Shown here: positions 27,299 to 34,521 of the stretch, piece after piece
Numbering within the stretch: the first letter of the stretch is position 1
Layout of the letters: every line of letters begins with the position of its first letter
Source of the DNA: Longimicrobiales bacterium
GTDB lineage: Bacteria; Gemmatimonadota; Gemmatimonadetes; Longimicrobiales; Gaopeijiaceae
DNA: 64,000 nt
Reading direction: 5' to 3'
NCBI GenBank assembly: GCA_028823235.1
Contig: JAPKBW010000012.1
Span: 1 to 64,000 of the forward strand
Notes under the pieces: model-generated
The model's database searches: none
Told to the model about the DNA's origin: nothing
The model's input: the letters and a program-made list of their open reading frames with translations, nothing else
Program-made: the position numbers and the translations under genes

Positions 27299-27446
27299 TC
27301 GCAGGGTCTCGGTTTCTGACTGGAACAAGTCGCCGTGTGCGACCCTACCAGTCATGCTCGATTCCCATGAGGAGGAGAGACACCTCTGGGAACCGAAGCT
27401 GCGGGGCGTAAGTTATACTGGTCTTGGAACGAACGGGAGACTTCAT

Positions 27447-28007
27447 ATGGTACTTAGTGAACTTTGTCACAAGGCTGTGCGGCCCACTCGTGGGGCCGTT
27501 TTTGGGCTCCTCGAGCTTTGCGTCCTGGCGACCGGCTGCGCTGTGGCCGACGCGGTCCCCGCCAGTGCCCCCGGAGGGACTACCGACGCGGCCATAGTAG
27601 CCGTCTCCAGCCTCGACGCGGCGAACTTCCCACGGGCCGGGTTCGCATGGGTGATCCTTGGCTCAGACACGGTGGTGGCCGAGGTGGCTTCGACCGGGGA
27701 CGAGCGAGCCGAAGGGCTGATGTACCGCGACGAGGTCCCCGACGGAACAGGCATGCTGTTCGTCTTTCAAGACAGTCAACCGCGGGCATTCTGGATGGCG
27801 AACACATACGTGGCCCTCGACATCGCCTATATGAACCCGTCCTACCGAGTCGTCGACATCATTGCGATGGAACCGTTGATCACGGAGTCCTATCCGAGCA
27901 GCGCACCGGCAATGTTCGCTCTTGAAGTGCGACAGGGATGGTTCGCAGAGCAGGGTATCACTGTGGGCGCGCAGGCCCATGTCGTGTTCGGCGTCCAGGG
28001 GCGCTGA
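27447..28007 (+). CDS. DUF192 lipoprotein
   Basis: 186 residues from ATG at 27447 with GGGAGA upstream; a longer frame to 27354 lacks a site. Lipoprotein signal ends at VLATGCAVAD. The DUF192 domain reads ERAEGLMYRDEVPDGTGMLF, then RAFWMANTYVALDIAYMNPS and VRQGWFAEQGITVG. Domain function is not established. It stands alone between a divergent oxidase operon and a convergent aminotransferase. Confidence 0.87.
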   Translation: MVLSELCHKAVRPTRGAVFGLLELCVLATGCAVADAVPASAPGGTTDAAIVAVSSLDAANFPRAGFAWVILGSDTVVAEVASTGDERAEGLMYRDEVPDGTGMLFVFQDSQPRAFWMANTYVALDIAYMNPSYRVVDIIAMEPLITESYPSSAPAMFALEVRQGWFAEQGITVGAQAHVVFGVQGR

Positions 28008-28014
28008 AGAAGCC

Positions 28015-29178
28015 TCAGGCCACGGCGGCTTTCAGTACATCGTACAAGACACCGAGATCCTCACTGTCATTGTAGAGGTTCGGAGCGAGGCGCAAGGCCG
28101 TTCCTCTCAAGGAAGCCGAGACATTTCTCTCAGCTAGTGAACCCTTGAGCGCGGCCAAGTCGACCGACTCGGGCATTCTGAGCCCAAAGAGGTGATGCGA
28201 TCGCCAGGCCGGGTCCTCCACCGAATAGCCCAGTTCTCCGACCTCACCGAGAAATTCCCGCGTCAACTCCTCGCAGTAGTCCTGAATCCGGGTCGGCTGC
28301 CAGTCGAGAAGAAGGTCGATCGAGGTAGCGGCGATCGGCGCGAGGAAGAAGCTCGAGCGCTCGGCCATGTCGTAGCGCACCGCACCGGCCTGATAACCGT
28401 CCTGATAGTCGACGAGGTGCTGAAAATCGTTGCTTCGCTCCCGGGCGATCCACGTCTCTTCGAGTGGGTCGCCGTCGTTGAACCGCGGGCCGAACCACGC
28501 CAGCGACAGGGAGTATGGCCCAAGCAGCCACTTGTAGGTGGCGCAGATCAATACGTCCGGCTGGACACGTTCGAAGTCGAACTCCATCGCACCGATCGAC
28601 TGCGTAGCATCGACAACGAGCGCGGCTCCGACATCACGGCACCGCGCTCCAATGGCGGCAAGATCAAACCAGGTACCGTCCGTCCAGTGTACGTTCGGAA
28701 CGGCGACGACCGCCGTCCGCGCGTCAATCGACTCGAGCAAGCGCTCGTTCCAGCTCTTTCCGCGCTCAGGGCCCTCATCCGGCTCGACGGTACGGAGATC
28801 TGCACCGCTCTCGGCGGCCATTCGACGCCAAGAGTAGACGTTGCCGGGAAACTGCTCGTGCGTGATGACGATGTTCTCACCGGCACCGACCTTAAGATTT
28901 CGAGCCGCCGTCGCAACCCCATAAGAGACCCCCGGCTGGATCGCAACGCCCGCGGGACCAGGTGCCCCGACAAGTTTCGCGTACAGCTCCCGCAAGCGGT
29001 CGGTCTCCCAGAATGAGTCGGGGGGAATAATCCGTGTCGGGACTCGCTTCTTCCGGATGGCATCGAAGCCCGCCTCTTCAGACACGCGTGGGAGTGGCCC
29101 CATGTACGCACAGTTGAAGTAGTGGTGGTCCCGTGGGAGCTGGAATGCGTCGCGCTGACAACTCAGTCTCTCGGCCAT
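28015..29178 (-). CDS. Class V aminotransferase-fold PLP enzyme
   Basis: 387 residues, fold type I. HYFNCAYMGPLPR starts the family; the cofactor aspartate is in LVVDATQSIGAMEFD and the Schiff-base lysine in LICATYKWLLGPYSLS. Resembles kynureninase/cysteine-desulfurase-like proteins annotated only as class V aminotransferase. Reaction unknown: transamination, desulfuration or epimerisation are all possible. Start at 29178 is six bases after the microprotein gene, within a minus-strand operon. Confidence 0.85.
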   Translation of the reverse strand: MAERLSCQRDAFQLPRDHHYFNCAYMGPLPRVSEEAGFDAIRKKRVPTRIIPPDSFWETDRLRELYAKLVGAPGPAGVAIQPGVSYGVATAARNLKVGAGENIVITHEQFPGNVYSWRRMAAESGADLRTVEPDEGPERGKSWNERLLESIDARTAVVAVPNVHWTDGTWFDLAAIGARCRDVGAALVVDATQSIGAMEFDFERVQPDVLICATYKWLLGPYSLSLAWFGPRFNDGDPLEETWIARERSNDFQHLVDYQDGYQAGAVRYDMAERSSFFLAPIAATSIDLLLDWQPTRIQDYCEELTREFLGEVGELGYSVEDPAWRSHHLFGLRMPESVDLAALKGSLAERNVSASLRGTALRLAPNLYNDSEDLGVLYDVLKAAVA

Positions 29179-29184
29179 ACGGAG

Positions 29185-29286
29185 CTAATCCTCGTTCTTC
29201 GAACGGGCGTGGTTGGCGGCGTACATGATCAGCCAGAGGAAGCCGACACCGATCGCCACCAGAATCGCGATCTCCCAGATACTCAT
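29185..29286 (-). CDS. 33-residue single-helix membrane microprotein
   Basis: Too short for usual gene calling. Reads MSIWEIAILVAIGVGFLWLI, then MYAANHARSKNED and stop. One membrane helix with a charged tail; AGGGAA lies about eight bases before the ATG. It fits tightly between the MORN lipoprotein (35 bases upstream) and the aminotransferase (six bases downstream). Function unknown. Confidence 0.55.
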   Translation of the reverse strand: MSIWEIAILVAIGVGFLWLIMYAANHARSKNED

Positions 29287-29321
29287 CACAAGTTCCCTTG
29301 GGCTCACCGAGCCCGATCAGA

Positions 29322-29708
29322 TCAGGACGACCCGTCGCATGGCGGATAGAGTGCCATGGTTTCCATTTCGCGGATCAACGCCTGGTAGACACTTCCCAGA
29401 TCGACCGAATCGGTGTTCTCCGTCCACGCGCCACAACGTTCGCCCTGATAGAAGCTGCCCATGTACCGAATCCGTCCGTTTGGATGGTACACGGTAAGAT
29501 CGCCATGCCACGCTCCCTGGACTAGCGCCCCCTCGAGCTCGGTGCCTTCCACCTCTTCGAAGTCGCGGTACACCGGCCCCGTCCATTGAGAGCCAGTGAC
29601 CTCATCCACGTACACGCTGTCCATGACCGTCAGTTCGTTAAGATCGCGAGGGACTTCACCACAACCAGTGAGCACCCACATCAGAGGTGCCAGATGAGCG
29701 AACCTCAT
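29322..29708 (-). CDS. MORN-repeat-like lipoprotein
   Basis: 128 residues. Lipoprotein signal ends at WVLTGC. The middle reads WTGPVYRDF, GALVQGAWHGDLTVYHPNGR and RYMGSFYQGERCGAW: MORN/YwqK-like beta-hairpin repeats usually built as Y.G.....G.....Y..G. Likely a membrane-attached structural or binding protein. Six bases after the amidase stop. Confidence 0.75.
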   Translation of the reverse strand: MRFAHLAPLMWVLTGCGEVPRDLNELTVMDSVYVDEVTGSQWTGPVYRDFEEVEGTELEGALVQGAWHGDLTVYHPNGRIRYMGSFYQGERCGAWTENTDSVDLGSVYQALIREMETMALYPPCDGSS

Positions 29709-29714
29709 CGCGGC

Positions 29715-31640
29715 CTATCCGCCCACCACTAACGCCACCACCGCGGCACCGAAGGGGTGCTGGCGCGTGAGGACAATCATGTGCATATCACCGAGGTTGA
29801 GACTGCGGCGCTGAGGTTCAGAGAGGAGGACGGTCCCCTCGGACGTGAGGGCTCCCGGTCGCGACAGGAGGTGCACGATCTGCCAGTCCCCGTCTCCTTG
29901 AGGATATCGGAGAGCGACACCGGTGACATCGCCAGCCGCCACACCACTAATGGCCAGCGCGTATTCCAGGGCCCCGAGGTCCGAAGCAAATACGACCTCG
30001 GCGTTTAGGGTGACCAAATTGCCCGATGCAACGATGCCTTCCGGCACACCCGGGAGCGCGTTGACGCTTATGGCACCTGGCCGCTTTTCATTCACGAGAG
30101 GTGGTGTGCTCCAGGGCTCTCGCCGATGCTCTGTCCCCTGCTCGAAAGCGTATCCGATAGCCACCAGTCGAGTGTCTTCCAGAGTCCGCCCAATCATTTC
30201 CATTCCAATCGGCAGTCCCGACTCGGTGAAGCCCGCCTGAATGCTGAGTGAGGGCAATCCAGTGTTCGCACTAAGGCTGCAACTCGACCCGCGCTGAGGC
30301 TCTCCGAGCAGAGCGGGCACCGTGCGGACGGTTGGGAAGACGAACGCATCGAGGGAGTGCTCGTTCATCATCCCTTCGACCGCCGCGCGGAGAGGTCCGC
30401 GCTTCGCAAGCGCCGCACGGTACTCTTGTGAGTCTCGTTCCTGGCCAGAATCACGCGCTCGCATCCGCGGCATTAGCGCCTCGTGAATCAGGCCCCGATC
30501 GATCATCTCGGTGAGAGAGGAAACGGGCGCATCCGGTTGAGCCTCGAGGTAGTCGATAAGATCCCACTTGAACTCGTAATTGATGACACCGGACCCGGTA
30601 ATGAGCTCATCGAGTGTCTCCAATTCCACCGTTACGGTATCCGCGCCCAGTTCCACCATTCGCTCGATCGCCGCTCTTACCAGTCGGGCGGCCTCGACCT
30701 CTTCAGGACCTGAGCCAAAATATTGCTCAAAAATCCCGATGCGGGCCCCTCGCAGCGCTCTCTCGTCGAGGGCGCCCGTGAACCGAGGAAGGTCCCTGCC
30801 ACGCAGGATGTCGGTTGCCAGATCGCCGGGATCCGGTCCAACCGTGGCATCAAGCGCGATCGCGAGATCCCGAACGGTGCGCGCGAGTGGACCTCCCACG
30901 TCCTGAGTGTGGGATAGCGGGATGATGCCGTTAATGCTGGACAGGCCTTTCGTGGGGCGCAGCCCCACCAGGTCGTTCTGCGCAGCGGGAATCCGAATTG
31001 AGCCACACGTGTCGCTTCCCCACCCAACCGCGGCGAAGCTCGCGGCGATGGCCGCGCCCGTCCCACCGCTCGATCCACCCGGATTGCGGTCGAGAGCGTA
31101 GGGGTTGAGTGTCTGGCCGCCCATCGACGAAATGGTCGTGATGCCCGAAGCCAGCTCGTGCAGGTTCGCCTTCCCAACGATGACCGCGCCGGCTTCACGC
31201 AGCCTAGCAACCTGAAAGGCATCCTCCGCCGCCATGTTCCATGCCAGCGCAAGCGTCCCGGCCGTCGTCGGCATGTCTGTAGTGTTGTAGTTGTCTTTCA
31301 GGATGACCGGAATCCCGTGCATCGGACCACGCGGACCGGTTGTGGCTCTCTCCCGATCGAGAGCTGCTGCCTCTGCGACGGCACCCCCGTTCAGCCAGAC
31401 GATCGCGTTGATCGCGGGGCCAGACTGATCGTACGCGGCGATACGATCGAGGTACTGCTGTGTGATTCCGGCTGAAGTCGCCCGGCCGGAGGCCATCGCA
31501 GCCTGAAGCTCCAGGATCGTCGCACCAGTTACGTCGATCTGAGCCTGCGCCCCGGACGGGGAGACAGCCACGGCTGCGAGGAACGCAAACCACACCAAGC
31601 CCGTTGGAACGGAGCACTTCACATTGTAAAACATCGGCAC
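29715..31640 (-). CDS. Secreted amidase with C-terminal CHRD-like domain
   Basis: 641 residues, longer than the usual 450-500. Signal peptide (FAFLAAVAVSPSGAQA). Amidase-signature core: catalytic Lys in PVILKDNYNT, cis-Ser in NPGGSSGGTGAA, nucleophilic Ser in GSDTCGSIRIPA. The last 110 residues (FASDLGALEYALAISGVAAG, then VHLLSRPG, and LSEPQRRSLNLGDMHMIVL) look like a CHRD domain, an extracellular beta module. Hydrolyses amides outside the cytoplasm, perhaps peptidyl amides. Follows DUF5916 by 25 bases. Confidence 0.88.
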   Translation of the reverse strand: MPMFYNVKCSVPTGLVWFAFLAAVAVSPSGAQAQIDVTGATILELQAAMASGRATSAGITQQYLDRIAAYDQSGPAINAIVWLNGGAVAEAAALDRERATTGPRGPMHGIPVILKDNYNTTDMPTTAGTLALAWNMAAEDAFQVARLREAGAVIVGKANLHELASGITTISSMGGQTLNPYALDRNPGGSSGGTGAAIAASFAAVGWGSDTCGSIRIPAAQNDLVGLRPTKGLSSINGIIPLSHTQDVGGPLARTVRDLAIALDATVGPDPGDLATDILRGRDLPRFTGALDERALRGARIGIFEQYFGSGPEEVEAARLVRAAIERMVELGADTVTVELETLDELITGSGVINYEFKWDLIDYLEAQPDAPVSSLTEMIDRGLIHEALMPRMRARDSGQERDSQEYRAALAKRGPLRAAVEGMMNEHSLDAFVFPTVRTVPALLGEPQRGSSCSLSANTGLPSLSIQAGFTESGLPIGMEMIGRTLEDTRLVAIGYAFEQGTEHRREPWSTPPLVNEKRPGAISVNALPGVPEGIVASGNLVTLNAEVVFASDLGALEYALAISGVAAGDVTGVALRYPQGDGDWQIVHLLSRPGALTSEGTVLLSEPQRRSLNLGDMHMIVLTRQHPFGAAVVALVVGG

Positions 31641-31665
31641 AACGTAGGGCCGTTGAGCGGGAAGG

Positions 31666-34461
31666 CTACAGCCCCAACCAGTAGTTCACCTTGATGATGA
31701 AGCGATTCACCGCCGGTGCGCCGAACAGGGTCCCGATGTCGTCCTCAAAATTGAAATCGCCATTGGAGGCGCTTGCCGCCTGGTTCCGCTGCCAGACAAC
31801 AAAGATGGTGGAACCGGGTCGGTACTCCCATCTAACAACCGCGTTGCCCACGAGCGACTGGACATTGAAATCCCTGTCACCGAACGAATAGTCCGTTTGC
31901 CCATCCCCATCGAAGTCGACGTGCTGGGTTCCGTCGACCTCGCAGATCTCAGTCGAGCACATCACACCGGTCGTCTGCGTAGTCGCAACGCCTGGCTCGA
32001 AGTCGGTAAAGTCGTAGCTCTGGGAGAGCTCAAGCTGCTTGTACTGGGTGTAGTCACCAGAGGAAAGCAGGGGCTGGGCGAAGAGCTGGAGTGACAGGGC
32101 TGGGGTAAAGGTCCACTCCAGTCGTGTCTCCATCGCGACCGTTGTACGGTCGAGATCGGAAAAGAGGTATCGCCGGTCGTAGGTGGGGGCGTACGGCAAC
32201 GTGTTCGTCGACGTGACGTACTGCGCGCTCGCGCTCGCTATTTCGTATCGGGGGTTCAGTCGTAGGGAGACATTGTCGGAGGGGCGGAGATTCATGTCGA
32301 CCCCGATCTGCCGCCTACTTCCGGCACCGATGGCCTCCCAGCTCTGATCAACAGTGAGGCCCGCGTTAAAGGCTTTTCTGCGATCAGAATTGACTTTGAA
32401 GTTCCAGGCTGTTGACGCTGGCCCGACCATCATGGGCCCACCTCGCGTGGCGCGGCGGCTCATCTTCTGAGGCTGGTAGCGGAAGGTTCCACGGATGTTC
32501 CAGTAGTTGAGGAACTGCCCATTTGCGTTGAGCGAGTAGTTCCCGTTGGTCCGGGCATTGTGCCAGGAGTCAATCGACCATGTGTTGTCGAGGGCTTCGT
32601 GACTCCAGTTATGGAAACTGCTAACCGTAAGGTTGTAGTTCCGAAGCAAGCTTCCCGGCTGAATTTCTCGGTAGCCAAAGCGGAAACCACCATCGAGTCG
32701 CTCAGCGTTCGTGGAGAACCCGATGTCATTGACTTCAAAGGCCTTCGAGACCTCGGCGGCCCAAATTGATCCGGTCCAGTGCTGGCCGTTGCGCTTTTCC
32801 AACTGAACGCGCCAGTCGCGGCCAGCCAGAGAGGTGGCGTCCGGATCAAGATTGAAGCGCGTGGCGTCCGGTCGCTGCAGGTAGTGCGTCGAAGCGGTCT
32901 GGACCCTGTACATCGCCTCTTCGGACCCGCGCACGTAGCTCCCTGCAAAGAATGCCCACACGGCCCAGTCGCGGTCGGCCCACTGATGTTCGAAGCGCGC
33001 TCCGACATCAAAGGCGCTCGAACTGAGGTTGTTGAATGAGCCGTCCGAAGGCAGGTCGCGCTTCATAAAGGAGCCAAGGCCACGGAACTGGGTGATCCCT
33101 TCATTGAAGTCTTGGCCAATACTCAGAACACCAAACGTCGTCCGGGGCTCGACCAAGAAGTCACCCTCCGAGCCGTTCTCATAAAGACCCTGCCCGTATT
33201 CTTTACCCGTCACAGCTGCCAAGGCGCCTAGAGAGAGTCCCTCGGACGTCCGACCAGCGAGCTTCGCCGCCCCGAGAATCGTCGCGTTGTCAGGGATGTC
33301 AGAGAACAAGACATCCGATGGCGCGCGTCCGTGAGGCGAACGGCCTATTCGACGGCTGTAGAACAGGGAGTTCTTCCCACCCGAGAGACCGAAGTCAAAG
33401 ACCCGGGCGTCCTCGACGAAGAACGGACGCTGTTCGGGGAAAAAGGTCTCGAACGCCGAGAGGTTGATGACCGCCGGGTCCGCTTCGACCTGGCCGAAAT
33501 CCGGGTTGATGGTTGCGTCGAGGGTGAAGGCCGCTCCAAGGCCGTGGCTCATGTCCACTCCGAAGCGACCGCCGCCCGCAGTACCGTCGAAGAACGGATC
33601 GCCCGGTGTGGCCGGACCATTCGTCACGCTGCTGACCGCATAGGGAAGCAACTCGAGACGTCGGGAGGGACGAGACACCCGGACCTGATCCACGCGACCC
33701 ATCTGACTCACGATCCCACGGCGGGTCCGGGAGATCAGGGAGTAGTAGCTCCGCTCATTCGATGCGATCCGAAGGCGGTGGAAGTTGATGCCCCAGGTCT
33801 GCACATCATCGGACGCTTCGTACCGGATCTGCGACAGTGGAATCCGGATCTCAGCGGTCCAACCCTGCTCATCGACATTCACGGCTGAAGACCAGACCGC
33901 ATTCCACGCTTGGTCCATCTTGTCATCATTATAGAAGTACAGATCGCCCTGCACGTTTGCCGCCGAGACGCGAAAATTATAGCCGGTCAAGCCATCCAGA
34001 TTCGGATCGAGGTGCACGCTGAACTGGTCGTACGTGCCCATGTTGTCACGACGGGTCATCCTGCGATCGATCTGATCGGGATTCGAGTCCCACATCCGGG
34101 CGGCGATCCAGATCGCATCCTCGCCGAAGAGAACTCGCACCTCAGTGTCATTCTCAGCCGGACCACCCTCAACGGGCTCCCGTTGAGTGAAGCCGTTGAA
34201 GACCCGTGCGTTCTCCCAGTCTGCCTCGTTCAGGATGCCATCGATCTCGATGTCCTCCAGTTCCGCGGTGGAGTCAAGAATCGAGGGAAGGGCAGAGGAG
34301 ACTCGGTCACCCGAGCGCCTCTGAGAAGGGTTCACCAACACCGTCGAAGCGAGGCCGCTCGCACCCGGCTTCTCCTGCGCGGACAGGGGCGCCGAAATGA
34401 TCAAGAGGCCGAGACATCCGGCAACGAATATGAGGTAACGATTAGTCACGAACGCAAACAT
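31666..34461 (-). CDS. DUF5916 outer-membrane protein with CBM9-like N-terminus
   Basis: 931 residues with signal peptide (LGLLIISAPLSAQ). Residues about 65-240 are a carbohydrate-binding family-9-like domain (EIDGILNEADWENARVF, IWIAARMWDSNPDQIDRR, GWTAEIRIPLSQIRY). The rest is the DUF5916 barrel-like part: PYAVSSVTNG, FFPEQRPFFVEDARVF, GGKNSLFYSRRIGRSP, and many alternating strands ending in VNRFIIKVNYWLGL, a typical barrel end. Role unknown; abundant in Bacteroidota and Gemmatimonadota. Probably leads the operon with amidase, lipoprotein and aminotransferase. Confidence 0.88.
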   Translation of the reverse strand: MFAFVTNRYLIFVAGCLGLLIISAPLSAQEKPGASGLASTVLVNPSQRRSGDRVSSALPSILDSTAELEDIEIDGILNEADWENARVFNGFTQREPVEGGPAENDTEVRVLFGEDAIWIAARMWDSNPDQIDRRMTRRDNMGTYDQFSVHLDPNLDGLTGYNFRVSAANVQGDLYFYNDDKMDQAWNAVWSSAVNVDEQGWTAEIRIPLSQIRYEASDDVQTWGINFHRLRIASNERSYYSLISRTRRGIVSQMGRVDQVRVSRPSRRLELLPYAVSSVTNGPATPGDPFFDGTAGGGRFGVDMSHGLGAAFTLDATINPDFGQVEADPAVINLSAFETFFPEQRPFFVEDARVFDFGLSGGKNSLFYSRRIGRSPHGRAPSDVLFSDIPDNATILGAAKLAGRTSEGLSLGALAAVTGKEYGQGLYENGSEGDFLVEPRTTFGVLSIGQDFNEGITQFRGLGSFMKRDLPSDGSFNNLSSSAFDVGARFEHQWADRDWAVWAFFAGSYVRGSEEAMYRVQTASTHYLQRPDATRFNLDPDATSLAGRDWRVQLEKRNGQHWTGSIWAAEVSKAFEVNDIGFSTNAERLDGGFRFGYREIQPGSLLRNYNLTVSSFHNWSHEALDNTWSIDSWHNARTNGNYSLNANGQFLNYWNIRGTFRYQPQKMSRRATRGGPMMVGPASTAWNFKVNSDRRKAFNAGLTVDQSWEAIGAGSRRQIGVDMNLRPSDNVSLRLNPRYEIASASAQYVTSTNTLPYAPTYDRRYLFSDLDRTTVAMETRLEWTFTPALSLQLFAQPLLSSGDYTQYKQLELSQSYDFTDFEPGVATTQTTGVMCSTEICEVDGTQHVDFDGDGQTDYSFGDRDFNVQSLVGNAVVRWEYRPGSTIFVVWQRNQAASASNGDFNFEDDIGTLFGAPAVNRFIIKVNYWLGL

Positions 34462-34521
34462 GTGTTTAGCTGAGGGTTCGCATCAATAGTTCTCCCCGCG
34501 GCTCCCTGGAACTGCTTCAGG

